Source: Glycine soja (taxonomy: Eukaryota; Streptophyta; Magnoliopsida; Fabales; Fabaceae). From it: a DNA stretch of 64,000 bases. Under the pieces are notes generated by a model, which worked only from the letters and a program-made list of their open reading frames with translations, searched no databases and had not been told where the DNA came from. Location: NCBI RefSeq assembly GCF_004193775.1, contig NC_041011.1, forward strand, positions 17,503,173 to 17,567,172. The letters run 5' to 3'. Shown piece by piece: positions 1-11,399 of the stretch (positions are counted from its first letter, which is position 1; each line of letters begins with the position of its first letter). The translations under genes were made by a program, and so were the position numbers.

Positions 1-501
1 ATTAACATAATTTGTGGGTCAAGGAATTGTATTTTTTTTTTTTATGAAACAGTTGTCTTTTAATTTGTTCTTTTCTTCTTACGGTAGTGATATTTGTGTA
101 TGTAATTCCAAATCTAAAATATAGTTAATTTGTGTTTGGTTATAAATTGTAAAAATATTTTTAAAATAATTTTTTAAAACTTATTTAGATGCGACAATCT
201 TGAATTTCTTTTTGTAAAATTACTCCCGCATCTCAAGAGATGAACATGATAAAAAATATAATAAGTAGCAATATTCGTCATTTCAAATTTTTTAGAAGGA
301 TAATTTTGTACAAATGATAGGCTCTATTTTTTCCTATCTCATTCCTCTCTCTTTTACCTCGTCTGATTATTTAGAGAAGTAGGTACAAAAAATTTCTAAA
401 AAAAAGCATAATATTGCTTCTTTACCGATTCTAATTCTATAAAAAAGAATTATCCAAACACCTTACAATTTTTTATGAAATAAGGCTTGAATATGTTTTA
501 T

Positions 502-715
502 CCCTCAAATATTAATCACTTTGTTTTTGGTCTCTTATATTTAAATTTATTTTTTATAGTCCATCAATTTTAAAAATATTCTTTTTAATCACTTTCCATA
601 AAAAAAAAACATACCAATCACACCAAAATCACTTTGAGATTTTTTTATGGAGAGAAACATAAGAATATTTTTTAAAATTGAGGGATTAAAAAAAATAAAA
701 GTGATCAAAATTTGA
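502..715. repeat. Foldback (MITE-like) inverted repeat
   Basis: Arms at about 502-583 and 661-715 are imperfect reverse complements (one carries AAGAATATTTTTTAAAATTG, the other its complement), with the inner pair CTTTCCATAAAAA / TTTTTATGGAGAG. There is no coding potential. The right side runs into the palindrome arm that starts at 724. I see nothing else in bases 1-723, which are AT-rich intergenic sequence. Confidence 0.5.
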
Positions 716-723
716 GAAATTAA

Positions 724-2006
724 GGGAGTGTGTTCTTTGGTTTTGGTTTTGATAGTTGTGTTAAATTAGTTTAATTTTGTTAGCTTTGTTGGGTTCTAGT
801 TTAATTTTTTTAGTTTTGTTGTGTTAAATTTGCATGTTTTTCTTTGAATTATAGGATATGTTCAAGTAATGGGTAATTGTTTTGAAAATAAAAGTCTCTT
901 AACATTTTGTGATTTGAAATCCTTGTTTTTCCTTTACATGTCATGATAGATTTGAAAGCTCAATTTGAAAGTGATAAGTTTACCTTTGTGAGAATTCGAG
1001 CCATCCATCATCATAATCTTTTGATGTGTTTTGCCCCATTGATTGCTTGCACAATAGCCTTGGCTTGATTCTTGTTGATGCTTCCTAATTCACATGCATA
1101 TTTGGAAATGATTTAGGCAATTTCGTTCTTATAAGCTTCTAGCCAAATGGACTTACCTTGAATTAATTCCTTTGATAGCCCCTTTGAGCCTATTTTCCCC
1201 TTTCTTTGTTTTGAAGCTCATTACAAGCCTTAAGTGAAAAACCATGATATCACCTTACCCTTAAGGAATTTTGGAGCTTTGGAATTATTTTGGGAATAAG
1301 CTGGGAATAAATGTGGGGGGGGGTATGTTTCATTGGAAGATATGATTTTTGGCCATGCTTAATGTTTTATTTTAGCCAAGCTTGATGTATATATATATTG
1401 CCTAGTTCTTTCTTTAATCTTCAATTTCGTACTGTTCAATCAAAAAAAAAAAAATTCAGTTGCTACAAATTCTGCAATTTCATACTATCAAAAAAAAAAA
1501 GAGAGAAAAAGAAGAAAAGAAGTGAAGTTGAATAAATAAGGTCTTGATATGAGAACTTGATTTGGGAGCCTTGGTTGATTTTGTTGATATTAGAGGGTTT
1601 GGGTTTACTACTTGTGCTTAATTTCCACTTATTCCTTATTGCTCCTCTATTCCTTTGGGATTTAGCTACTTATTCCATATTTTTCTTCCCTACCTTGTCC
1701 TTGGCCACATTACAACCTTTAAAGACCTTTTGATCCTCATGTGCATGTGTTTGTCAAGTTGTTGTCAATTTTATAATTTTGCCAAGTCTATGTGGTGTTT
1801 GTTTTCATGGGTGCTTCGAGAGTAAACAGTAGCCTAGACACTTGAGAGATAGAGTGTATATCTTGTGAGGCTTTATCAATTGTCATTATTGAGCTGATTA
1901 ACTATTTTGCCATGATTGGGTTGCTTGGATGATTTTCACGAATGTCTTGACTCTTTGGATCTCTTCATGTTAGATGTTACCCATTCCTTTCATTCCTTGG
2001 TGTTTT
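724..2006. repeat. Left arm of a large palindrome (inverted copy of the post-pol region)
   Basis: This stretch is the reverse complement of 2541-3788, with many small mismatches. Examples are GTGTTCTTTGGTTTTGG at 728 against its complement near 3780, and the GAGATCCAAAGAGTCAAGAC block near 1950 against 2580-2600. The right arm lies where expected between integrase and polypurine tract of the minus-strand element, so this left arm is the displaced inverted copy. It has no ORF of note. Confidence 0.9.
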
Positions 2007-2011
2007 ATAGG

Positions 2012-2433
2012 AACTAGAACCTTGGTGCTGTTATATAGTTTTTCAGCCCCAAAGTTTACAAATCTGTTTTAAATCCAAACCCATAAGTAAAATCAAATCA
2101 AATCTAGATAAGATAATATCTAGATGAAATAATATCTAGATGAGATCAAATCTAAATAATATCTAGAAAAGATAGGATAAGATAAGATCTAATTTTGTAG
2201 AATAAATTAGTCTGCCCTCTTCAAGTCCAAACCCAATTCTAGATTCAAGCCCAAGCCCAATTCTAGATTCAAGCCCAATGCTTCATTAATTCTTGAAATT
2301 AGATTAAAAAACATCAAATTAGTTGAATGGGCCCAAATAATAAAACTGCCTAATTAATTTGACAATTAAGACTAATCAGTACTTAAAATGGTGCAAAAAG
2401 GGTTAAGAAATAGGAGAAAATAATGGCACATCA
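2012..2433 (-). mobile_element. Truncated 3' LTR (U3 part) of the Athila-type element
   Basis: Matches 10998-11399 of the full LTR, including the TATA sequence (TTATATA on the + strand at 2031) and the terminal CACATCA. The other 675 bp of the LTR (R-U5, equal to 10323-10997) is missing. The break lies about 20 bases downstream of the LTR TATA box as transcribed, close to the expected U3/R boundary. Confidence 0.85.
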
Positions 2434-2450
2434 AAATCCCCAAACTTAGC
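2434..2450 (-). other. Polypurine tract of the Athila-type element
   Basis: On the minus strand the sequence reads AAGTTTGGGGATTT directly before the LTR start TGATGTG. A purine-rich run next to the 3' LTR is the expected plus-strand primer site. Confidence 0.65.
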
Positions 2451-2540
2451 CTTTTGCACTCCTGGGCAAAATGAAATAAAGAACAAAATCCAAGGATATC
2501 AAAGAGAGACAAACAAAAACATTTACATATTTATCAATGA

Positions 2541-3788
2541 ACATCAAGGAAAGAAAGGAATGGATAACATCTAACATGAAGAGATCCAAAGAGTCAAGAC
2601 ATTCGTGAAAATCATCCAAGCAACCAAATCATGGCAAAATAGTTAATCAGCTCAATAATGAAAAATGATTAAGCCTCACAAGATATACACTCTATCTCTC
2701 AAGTGTCTAGGCTATTGTTTACTCTCAAAGCACCCATGAAAACAAACACCACATAGACTTGGCAAAATTCTAAAATTGACAAACAACTTGACAACACATG
2801 CATATGAGGATCAAAAGGTCTTTAAAGGTTGTAATGGGGCCAAGGACAAGGTAGGAAAAAAAATATGGAATAAGTAGCTAAATCCCTAAGGAATAGAGGA
2901 GCAATGGGGAATAAGTGAAAATTAAGCACAAGTAGTAAACCCAAACCCTCTAATATCAACAAAATCAATCAAGGCTCCCAAATCAAGTCCTCATAACAAG
3001 ACCTCATTTATTCAACTTCACTTCTTTTCTTCTTTTTTTTGAACAGTACGAATTTGTAGCAATTGAATTGTTTTTTTTGAATTTTTTTGTTTTTTTGTTT
3101 TGTTTTTTTTTTAAAGAACGAATTTGAAGATTAAAGCAAGAACTAGGCAATATACAGATAGATCAAGAATGGCCAAAAATCATATCTTCCAATGAAACAT
3201 ACCCCCCACACTTATTCCCAAAACAATTCCAAAGCTCCAAAATTCCTTAAGGGTAAGGTGATATCATGGTTTTTCACTTAAGGCTTGTAATGAGCTTCAA
3301 AACAAAGAAAGGGGAACATAGGCTCAAAGGGGCTATCAAAGGAATTAATTCAAGGTAAGTCCATTTGGCTAGAAGCTTATAAGAACATAATTGCCTAAAT
3401 CATTTCCAAATATGCATGTGAATTAGGAAGCATCAACAAGAATTAAGCCAAGGCTATTGTGCAAGCAATCAATGGGGCAAAACACACCAAAAGATTATGA
3501 TGACGGATGGCTCAATTTCTCACAAAGGTAAACTTATCACTTTCAAATTGAGCTTTCAAAACTATCATGACATGTAGAGAAAAAACAAGGATTTCAAATC
3601 ACACAATGTCAAGAGACTTTTATTTTCAGAACAATTACCCATTACTTGAACATATCCTATAATTCAAAGACAAACATGCAAATTTAACACAACAAAACTA
3701 ACAAAATTAAACTAGAACCCAACAAAACTAACAAAATTAAACTAATTTAACATAACAATCAAAACCAAAACCAAAGAACACACTCCCC
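2541..3788. repeat. Right arm of the large palindrome (post-pol region)
   Basis: This is the native post-integrase, pre-PPT region of the minus-strand element and the reverse complement of 724-2006. It ends in a C-rich run at 3784-3795, followed on the minus strand by the integrase 3' end. It has no open frame long enough for an envelope-like gene. Confidence 0.88.
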
Positions 3789-3921
3789 CCCCCCCATACT
3801 CAAACAACACATTGTCCTCAATGTGGCACAATTAAAAGATTAAAAGCAATTAAACCATCAAATAGAATCGGACAAATGTAATAAAAGTAAAGAAGGAGAT
3901 AGGAAAGAAAAACTCCCTAAG

Positions 3922-4683
3922 TCATGGTAGAGGAAGTGTAGGGTGGAGTAAGGAAGTCTCTTCCACCACTACGTTCACTAAAGAAGGGTTTGTGAGGAAT
4001 GACTTAAGTCGGTGTCCATTGACCTTGAAGCTCTTGTTTGTGGAGTTGCTTTTGATCTCAACTGTACCATAAGGAAAAACATTAGTAACAACAAAAGGAC
4101 CAATCCACTTAGACCTCAACTTACCACTCATGAGTCCAAGCTTAGAATTATACAATAACACTTTTTGCCCAACCATGAAATCCTTCTTAATTATCATGCT
4201 ATCATGGAACTTCTTGGTTTTTTCTTTGTAGAACTTGGCATTCTCGTAAGCTTCTAGGCGGATCTCATCTAACTCACTCAGTTGCAACTTTCTTTCCTCA
4301 CTAGCTTGATCCATAGAGAAGTTGCAGGTCTTCACTGCCCAGTATGCTTTGTGCTCAATCTCCACTGGAAGATGACATGCCTTTCCAAAGACATCCCGAT
4401 AAGGAGACATTCCTATGGGTGCTTTGTAGGCAGTCCTATGTGCCCAAAGAGCATCATCTAGCCTGGTACTCCAATCTTTCCTGCTTGGCTGCACAATCTT
4501 CTCTAAAATTCTCTTAATCTCCCTGTTAGAAATTTCTGCTTGTCCATTGGTTTGGGGGTGGTATGGTGTGGATACCCTGTGGATAACCCCATACTTTTTA
4601 AGCAAGGCATGCATTGATTTGTTGCAAAAATGGGTTCCTTGATCACTAACGATTGCTTTAGGTACTCCAAACCTGCAAAACAT
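3922..4683 (-). pseudogene. Integrase, catalytic core (part) and C-terminal region
   Basis: The 253-residue frame holds the second and third acidic residues of the DDE core: the Asp in IVSDQGTHF (about residue 14) and the Glu in [11 protein letters not shown] (about residue 54). The signature [13 protein letters not shown] lies between them. The C-terminal part includes KVLLYNSKL and SKWIGPFVV, typical of gypsy integrase tails. The upstream frame (4503-5309) supplies the zinc finger and first Asp, so a frameshift or small deletion near 4684 separates the halves. The initial Met is only the first in frame, not a true start. Confidence 0.88.
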
Positions 4684-4689
4684 ATTAGA

Positions 4690-5309
4690 TCATTAGTTCT
4701 AGTGGGCTTGGTTTCCACCCATTTTGAAACATAATCAACTGCAAGGAGAATGTAAACATAACCAAAAGATACAGGAAAAGGGCCCATGAAATCTATACCC
4801 CAGACATCAAACACCTCACAAAATAGCATAGGTTGCTGAGGCATTTGTTGTCGCCATGTAAGTGCACTTCCTGCTCTCTGACACTGCTCACAAGTGCTAT
4901 AAATCTTCCATGCATCTTCAAAGATGGTGGGCCAGTAAAAGCCACTGTCAAGCACTTTGCGAGTTGTCCTTTGAACACCCAGATGACCGCCCGGTGCGGA
5001 AGAATGACAGAACTGCAGGACTGAGTCAGTCTCATGATCTGGAATGCATCGTCTAATGACCTGATCACTGCACAATTTCCACAAGTAGGGGTCATCCCAA
5101 ATAAAATGCTTAGCATCACTTTTAATTTTATCTTTTTGGGCCTTAGATGCTAAGGGAGGAAAAACAGAAGCAACTAAATAATTGACAATGTTAGCAAACC
5201 AGGGAGTAGAAAGAGAATCAGAAATACTATACAATATATATAAATGATCATCCGGGAAATCATCCCGAATGGGTGAGTCCTCATCAGACACATGTTTGAT
5301 CCGACTCAA
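4690..5309 (-). pseudogene. Integrase, HHCC zinc finger and first catalytic Asp
   Basis: The frame running in from the RNase H tail (HLSRI) shows the integrase zinc-binding module: His in the HSSAPGGHLG region and the CEQCQ pair. The first core Asp follows in WGIDFMGPFPVS. The frame degenerates near 4690, where homology moves to the frame of the downstream integrase half. At its start (near 5320-5345) it is out of frame with RNase H, and the RNase H to integrase linker is shortened. Confidence 0.85.
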
Positions 5310-5320
5310 ATGATCAACAA

Positions 5321-5602
5321 CTAAATTTTGTGCTCCGCTCCTATCAACCTAAGCTTTGAATCAGCCTTCTGCAACAAGTACTTTAAAGTTGCATGGTTAG
5401 TATAAACAATAATGCGATTACCTAGCAAATAAGAACGAAATTTTTCAAGAGCAAAAACTACGGCTAGTAGCTTTTTCTCAGTAGTAGTATAATTCGCTTG
5501 GGCAGAATCTAAAGTCCTAGAAGCATAATATATCACCCTAGGCAATTTATCAATTTTCTGAGCAAGGACAGCTCCCAATGCATAATTTGATGCATCGCAC
5601 AT
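5321..5602 (-). pseudogene. RNase H domain
   Basis: Shows the Ty3/gypsy RNase H start ([15 protein letters not shown]), [10 protein letters not shown], and the Glu-containing [15 protein letters not shown]. The usual YTDHA motif reads YTNHA, so a catalytic Asp is lost. A TAG at 5621-5623 separates it in frame from RT, at a place where a Trp codon is usual. The end of the domain is cut short near 5340 by a deletion and frameshift. Confidence 0.85.
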
Positions 5603-5620
5603 AAGCTCAAAAGGGGTTGT

Positions 5621-6355
5621 CTAGTCGGGTGCCTGGATGATGGGGGTGGTAGTCAGTGCTCTTTTGAGGCAATCAAAAGTCTCTTTGCATTTATCATTAA
5701 AGTCAAACTCCACCTCCTTTTGCAACAAGTTGGATAGTGGAAGGGCTACTTTGCTAAAATCTCTTATAAAGCGCCTGTAGAATCCTGCATGACCAAGAAA
5801 AGATCGCACCTCTCGCACGCAAGAGGGGTAAGGCAATTGTGAAATAACAGAAATTTTTGCAGGATCTACTTCAATACCCTTATTGGAAATAATGTGGCCT
5901 AAAACTATACCTTGCTCAACCATAAAATCACATTTTTCAAAATTTAGAACAAGGTTAGTTTCAGTGCATCTATTCAAAACCTTTTCCAGACTATCCAAAC
6001 AAACATCAAAAGAGGATCCATATACAGTGAAATCATCCATAAACACCTCTATGCAATTTTCTAAAAAATCACTAAAAATACTAATCATGCACCGCTGGAA
6101 GGTACCAGGGGCATTGCACAAGCCGAAAGGCATCCTCCTATAGGCAAAAGTGCCGAAGGGGCAGGTGAATGTGGTATTTTCCTGATCCTCAAGAGCAATA
6201 ATGATTTGCATATAACCAGAAAAACCATCAAGGAAACAGTAGTGAGATTTACCTGCCAGGCGTTCAAGCATCTGGTCAATGAATGGCAGTGGAAAATGGT
6301 CCTTTTTGGTAACCTGGTTCAGCCTCCTATAGTCGATGCATACTCTCCAACTATT
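5621..6355 (-). pseudogene. Reverse transcriptase domain
   Basis: Contains the fingers/palm motifs RVCIDYRRLNQVT (upstream of the first Met), FLDGFSGYMQI, TFTCPFGTFAYRRMPFGLCNAP and the catalytic VFMDDFTVYG (YxDD-type box). It ends with SFLGHAGFYRRFI and LQK of the connection. It is in frame with the protease-containing ORF except for a TAG at 6356-6358, so the PR-RT polyprotein is interrupted by one nonsense codon. Confidence 0.9.
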
Positions 6356-7843
6356 CTACACCCGAGTAGGAATCAACTCCTCCTTCTCATTTTTGATCAC
6401 GGTGAGGCCGGTTTTCTTTGGAACTACCTGGACAGGACTCACCCATTGGCTGTCGGAGATAGGATAAATGATTCTAGCTTGCAAAAGCTTGGTTACCTCC
6501 TTCTTCACTACATCAAGAATCACCGGGTTGAGTCTTCTCTGTGGCTGTCTTACTGGTTTAGCCCCATCTTCTAAATTTATTTGATGCATACATGTGGATG
6601 GGCTAATACCAGGAATGTCCGCCAGGGTCCAGCCTATAGCCTTTTTATGCTTCTTGAGAATTGATAACAGCTTCTCCTCTTGCTCATCAACAAGGGAGGC
6701 AGATATAATTACTGGAAAACTTTTGCTATCATCCAAGTAAGCATATTTTAAATTTGATGGCAGAGACTTCAATTTTGGTGTGGATGGCTGGATAATGGTA
6801 GAAAGAGATGGTTTCTCAGCCTGTACCTCATAAAGAAAGTCAGAGGTAAGTGAACTTCCTGAAACATGGTTAGTTCGGTCTGACTCTATAAAATCAATCT
6901 CAAAAGGTAAGACATCACTAGACATGTAATCAATATCAAATTCAGATTCATTCTCAGCATCAAATTTAGACATATGATCAAGCGCAAATTCAGATTCAAT
7001 GCATGAAGAGTGACAGACATGCAGATTAGAATGAAGATCAGTCATGTATTCATCAACAATATGGTCAATTATTTCAACACGAAATACATAAAGATCTTCA
7101 GATGGGTGTTTCATAGCATCAAGAATATTAAAATGAACAGTTATATCACCAAACTCCATAAATAGTGTGCCTGCATATACATCTATCTTAGTTCTAGCTA
7201 TTTTCATAAAAGGTCTGCCTAGAATGATGGGAACTGATCCTTTAGAAAATCCCTCCTCCATATTCAAAATATTAAAATCAACAGAGAAAATCAGCTCACC
7301 AACTCTAACTAAGACATTCTCTATGAAACCAGCAGGATAGGCAACACTTCTATTAGCTAAATGAATTACCACATCAATTGACTGCAAAGGACCTAGAGAT
7401 AGAGAATTAAAAATAGACAGAGGCATAACACTAACAGAAGCTCCTAAATCTAGCATGGCATTGTCAAACTTATTGTTCCCTATAATACAAGGTATGCTAA
7501 ATGTACCTAGATCTTTACATTTTTCAGGGATTTGGGGAACAAATTTACCAATCAATGCGGAGACATTTCTGCCCATACTAATTCTTTCACTTCCTTTAAG
7601 CTTCTGCTTATTAGTGCACAACTCCTTCAAGAATTTAGCATATCTTGGAATTTGCTTTATTGCATCCAGTAGAGGTATGTTTACCTCTACTTTCCTAAAT
7701 GTTTCCAAGATCTCCTTCTCTGCCTCTTCCATTTTTTTGTTGGAAATTGCTCTTGGAGGGAATGGAAGAGGGATATGCTGCTTCTCTTTAGATTCACCTG
7801 CATAGAAATTGTTAGGTAACTTACTCTTTAAATTTTTCATCAT
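6356..7843 (-). pseudogene. Protease and N-terminal RT region of Athila-type pol
   Basis: The 495-residue frame has a retropepsin-like domain: AMLDLGASVSVMP (Athila-type DLGAS active site, about residue 135) and VPIILGRPFM (about residue 205). A long variable linker follows, then the start of RT (PQRRLNPVILDVVKKEV and VQVVPKKTG). It ends at the TAG at 6356-6358. The upstream gag-PR junction (7844-8198) is in the same general orientation but broken by stops. Confidence 0.88.
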
Positions 7844-8168
7844 CTTTTTTCTGGAGTAGAGTGATTTTGGGCAGGTTCATTGGCAGATGAGGAAGATGCT
7901 ACTGGTTGAGGTCCTTGACACTGCTTTTCTGACCTCAATGTAATGGCACTCACATTTTTGGGATTATGGACAGATTGAGAAGGTAATCTGTTAGAATTCT
8001 GGGACTGTTATTGATTTAACTGTGTAGCCAACTGTCCCATCTGATTAGTTAAGCTCTGAATGGAGGCTTCGGTCTCTTGCTGAAACTGCATGTTTTGCAT
8101 AGTCATTTGCCTCACAAGTTCTTCAAGGGAAGGTTGTGGAGGGGCCTCAACTGTTTGCTATTTCTGGG

Positions 8169-8202
8169 GTTGTTGTTGTTGTTGTTGTTGTTGCTGGATT
8201 AG
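8169..8202. repeat. GTT/GTTGCT microsatellite (poly-Gln in gag)
   Basis: A run of GTTGTTGTT on the + strand encodes Gln in the minus-strand gag frame. A second shorter run lies at about 8248-8272. Confidence 0.7.
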
Positions 8203-8757
8203 TGGAGGAACGCATGGTCTGCTTGGGCCAGCAGCATTTTGAAAATAAGGCTGTTGTTGTTGCTGTTGTTGTGAAGGATTCGACCATCTAAGGTTGGGAT
8301 GATTCCTCCATCCGGGATTGTACCTGTTGCTGGAGAGGTCATAGATATACTGTTATGGCTGATTTTGCTGCTGAGGTTGAGGAGGTCTGTTGTAGATGTT
8401 TGCAGCATAAGCTTCAGGCTATTCAATTGCTTCAGATTGTTGCACAGAAGGGCAAAGGTCTGTGTGGTGGTTGGTAGAGGAGCATAAACCATAGAGTCTG
8501 GCGACAGGTGCGGATTTTTGATTCATGGCCAGTTGAGTTACCAGGTTAACCAAAGCATCTAGTTTACCTTCAAGCTTCTTAGTCTCACCTGATGAATTCG
8601 TGGCTACTGCATGCACTCCTCTAATGACAATAGCATCACTTCTAACACTAAATTGCTGGGAGTTTGAAGCCATCTTCTCAATTAAATTTCTGGCTTCAGC
8701 AGGGGTCATGTCTCCAAGGGCTCCACCACTGGCAGCATCTATCATACTTCTCTCCAT
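8199..8757 (-). pseudogene. Gag, C-terminal half with degenerate zinc knuckle
   Basis: Two minus-strand frames (8757-8419 and 8492-8199) carry the second half of Athila-type Gag. The region with spacing CSSTNHHTDLC resembles the CCHC knuckle of this group, but the first Cys position is replaced. A Gln-rich stretch follows, encoded by CAA/CAG microsatellites (GTT runs on the + strand at 8169-8202 and near 8250-8270). Stops at 8419 and near 8350 interrupt it. Confidence 0.75.
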
Positions 8758-8844
8758 GTTGCTGAGTCCTTCATAAAAATATTGGAGAAGAAGTTGCTCT
8801 GAAATCTAGTGGTGAGGGCAACTGGCACATAATTTTTTAAATCT

Positions 8845-9459
8845 CTACCAGTATTCATATAGGCTCTCTCCACTGAGTTGTCTAATACCTGAAATATCCT
8901 TTATGATGGTCGTGGTCCTGGAAGAAGGGAAATTTTTTTCTAAGAATACTCTCTTGAGGTCATCCCAGCTCGTGATGGACCTTGGAGCAAGGTAATATAG
9001 CCAGTCCTTTGCCACTCCCTCTAAAGAATGAGGAAAGGCCATCAGAAATATGTGATCCTCCTGGACATCTGGTGGTTTCATGGTGGAGCAGACAATATGG
9101 AATTCTTTCAGATGCTTGTGTGGGTCTTCACCTGCAAGGCCATGAAACTTTGGAAGCAAATGGATCAGTCTAGTTTTAAGAACATATGGGACATCCTCAT
9201 CAGGGTATTGGATGCACAAGCTTTTGTAGGTGAAATCAGGTGCAGCCATTTCCCTTAGAGTCCTCTCACGGGGTGGAGGCTGTGCCATATTCTCAGAATG
9301 TACAAAATCAGAATGTTCAAAATTATAATGCTCAAAATCACCAATATCAGAATGCTCGGGATGCTCAAAAGGTACTAAATGATGTCTAACTATTCTATGA
9401 AATGTCCTATCTATCTCAAGATCAAAGGGTTGTAAGTCAGATGGATTTCCTCTAGTCAT
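8845..9459 (-). pseudogene. Gag, N-terminal and capsid part
   Basis: The 204-residue frame starts MTRGNP and contains LLPKFHGLAGEDPHKHLKEF and FPHSLEGVAKDWLYYL, the conserved retrotrans_gag core of Ty3/gypsy elements. It also has SWDDLKRVFLEKNFPSSR and GESLYEYW. A TAG directly after YEYW and another about 13 codons on stop it; homology continues in frame into 8757. The Met at 9459 is a plausible true start, about 840 bases downstream of the PBS. Confidence 0.85.
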
Positions 9460-10300
9460 ACACTAAATTCAGCATGCACAACTAGTTGCCTTCTTGTGCA
9501 AGTAACAGTATAGGTTTTAACTACAACTACCATTAAATGATATCCAAATGATTTGAAATTTTGTGAGCAACCTTATAAATTGATGAGAAGATAGCACAAA
9601 AAATTTCAAATGAAAATTCAAAGTCCAACTATATAAGCTAAAAATGTTAAGTTAAGAAAAATAAGAGAATAATACTTGAAAAATAAAAAACTTTTGACAG
9701 AATCACTTTTTTTCGACGATGGAGACCTCAGCCAACCATAGGCCGGCTGCCATGGCATAGGAAATTTTTTTCTACCCCAAATACATATATAATAATTGCG
9801 ATTCTGATAACCGGAGCAAAAGTTATGATCGTTTGAAGTTTTGACAAAAATCAAATTTGCTACTTTTTTGGAACTTTCAAATCTGACCAAACTATAGGCT
9901 CTAGCTATTTTTCCCACAAAATATATATTAAAATAAGTTACCACAAAAAAATTCAGCCAAAAATAACAACACTAGCTACTAAAACAAAAAATCCCAAATA
10001 ATTCAGCAAAGGTGGTCGCTAAAATCCATCGCTACATGATTTCCGCCATTACTTTGTTTTGCCGCAAGCAAAAGTGGTCGCTAAATCCATCGCAAAACCC
10101 TATTCACAACAAAACACCCAAAACTGAAACAGGGGAAGCGCTTAACAGAAAAACTAAAACATAACACACACTAAACAAAATACCAAGACACTAAACAACA
10201 CTAACACACACACACTAACACAACACTAACAATTAAACATAAAACACAAAAGAATTAAACACTAACACAACACTAGCTATTATGAACCTTTGGACACTGC
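9460..10300 (-). other. Untranslated leader of the Athila-type element
   Basis: Sequence between the PBS and the gag start. It is AT-rich, with a stretch of CACTAACACAACAC-type simple repeats at 10150-10270. The frame at 9618-9944 shows no recognisable domain and I regard it as chance. Confidence 0.6.
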
Positions 10301-10318
10301 TCCCCGACAACGGCGCCA
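10301..10318 (-). other. Primer-binding site (tRNA-Asp type)
   Basis: The minus strand reads TGGCGCCGTTGTCGGGGA, beginning 4 bases from the LTR end. It corresponds closely to the 3' end complement of plant tRNA-Asp, the primer used by Athila-branch elements. Confidence 0.8.
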
Positions 10319-10322
10319 AATT

Positions 10323-11399
10323 TGATTGAGGCCGTACCCGAATAAAATAAATATTAAAATGTAGTAACTAATAAGTGATCCTAGGTCGTTTCCCAACCAC
10401 TTGGGGGGGGGGGGTTGCTTGCTTTTGTAAATTAAATAGCAAGTAAAATTGAATTAGAAAATATCAGAATTAAAATACGTTGCTTCCCCTTGATTCACAA
10501 GCAAGTCTCTTATCCTAGGTTGCGAGAATTTATCCTTTATCAGTTCAACCACTTAATCCAACCCTAAATTAATTAAATTACTAAGCGAAATTTAACATAA
10601 AGCATTCATTATGTGATTAAGCATCACACACACCAATTACTCATAAATGATCATTAAGCATGAACATAAATTAAGCGCAGAGACAATTAATCAAGCACTA
10701 AGCATGCATGAATTAATAGCAACAAATTCAGAGTAATTAGTGAAGAGGAAAAACTGAACAGAATTTAACAGTAATAATAGAACCTCAAAGAGAACTGTGC
10801 TTGATCCTCAAGAAAAAACAACGCTGGGGACTTAGCCTTCCATTAATCAAATAGAGAACAAAATTTTATTGATAAAACTAAAAGTCTGAACTGGAATTGT
10901 AAAAAACGAAAATAAAAGAGAAAGAGAAGAAAGACTAAAACTAAAAATGAAAAATAGAAGAGAGAGAGGAGAGAGAGAGAGAGAGGAGACAAAGCTAAAC
11001 TAGAACCTTGGTGCTGTTATATAGTTTTTCAGCCCCAAAGCTTACAAATCTATTTTAAATCCAAGCCCATAAGTAAAATCAAATCAAATCTAGATAAGAT
11101 AAGATAAGATCTAGATGAAATAATATCTAGATGAGATCAAATCTAAATAATATCTAGATAAGATAAGATAAGATGAGATCTAATTTTGTAGAATAAATTA
11201 GTTTGCCCTCTTCAAGTCCAAGCCCAATTCTGGATTCAAGCCCAATGCTTCATTAATTTCCGAAATTAGATTAAAAACATCAAATTAACTGAATGGGCCC
11301 AAATAATAAAATTGCCTAATAAATTTGACAATTAAGACTTATCAGTATTTAAAATGGTGCAAAAAGGGTAAAGAAATAGGAGAAAATAATGACACATCA
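10323..11399 (-). mobile_element. 5' LTR of the Athila-type element (1077 bp)
   Basis: Bounded by TGAT and ATCA and lying next to the PBS. The part 10998-11399 is repeated at 2012-2433. Its TATA-like TATATAA (minus strand) is at about 11023-11017, so transcription would start near 10990-10995. It contains a G-run at 10404-10414, a GA microsatellite at 10965-10987 and short GATAAGATAAGAT repeats at 11090-11175. Confidence 0.85.

Larger units (their letters stand above)
2012..11399 (-). mobile_element. Athila-type (Calypso/Diaspora-like) Ty3/gypsy retrotransposon, defective
   Basis: Order on the minus strand: 5' LTR (11399-10323), PBS, leader, gag, protease, RT, RNase H, integrase, noncoding post-pol region, PPT, partial 3' LTR. 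Integrase after RNase H is the Ty3/gypsy order. A PBS matching tRNA-Asp and the DLGAS-type protease are typical of the Athila branch. No env-like ORF follows pol. Several stops and frameshifts plus the missing R-U5 of the 3' LTR make it non-autonomous now. No target-site duplication can be read because the left end is rearranged. Confidence 0.88.

Noticed and set aside
506..3788. A single giant foldback transposon at the left edge
   Set aside because: The 506-715 foldback and the 724-3788 palindrome have different sequences; the latter matches the post-pol region of the adjacent element.
3922..3999. Envelope-like gene after pol of the Athila-type element
   Set aside because: The 1.5 kb between integrase and PPT has no sizeable open frame and no membrane or signal segment.
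9618..9944. Minus-strand ORF in the Athila-type leader
   Set aside because: No similarity to any family I know; composition is that of the surrounding AT-rich leader.
10301..10318. A tRNA-Asp gene
   Set aside because: Only the primer-site complement is present; there is no cloverleaf.
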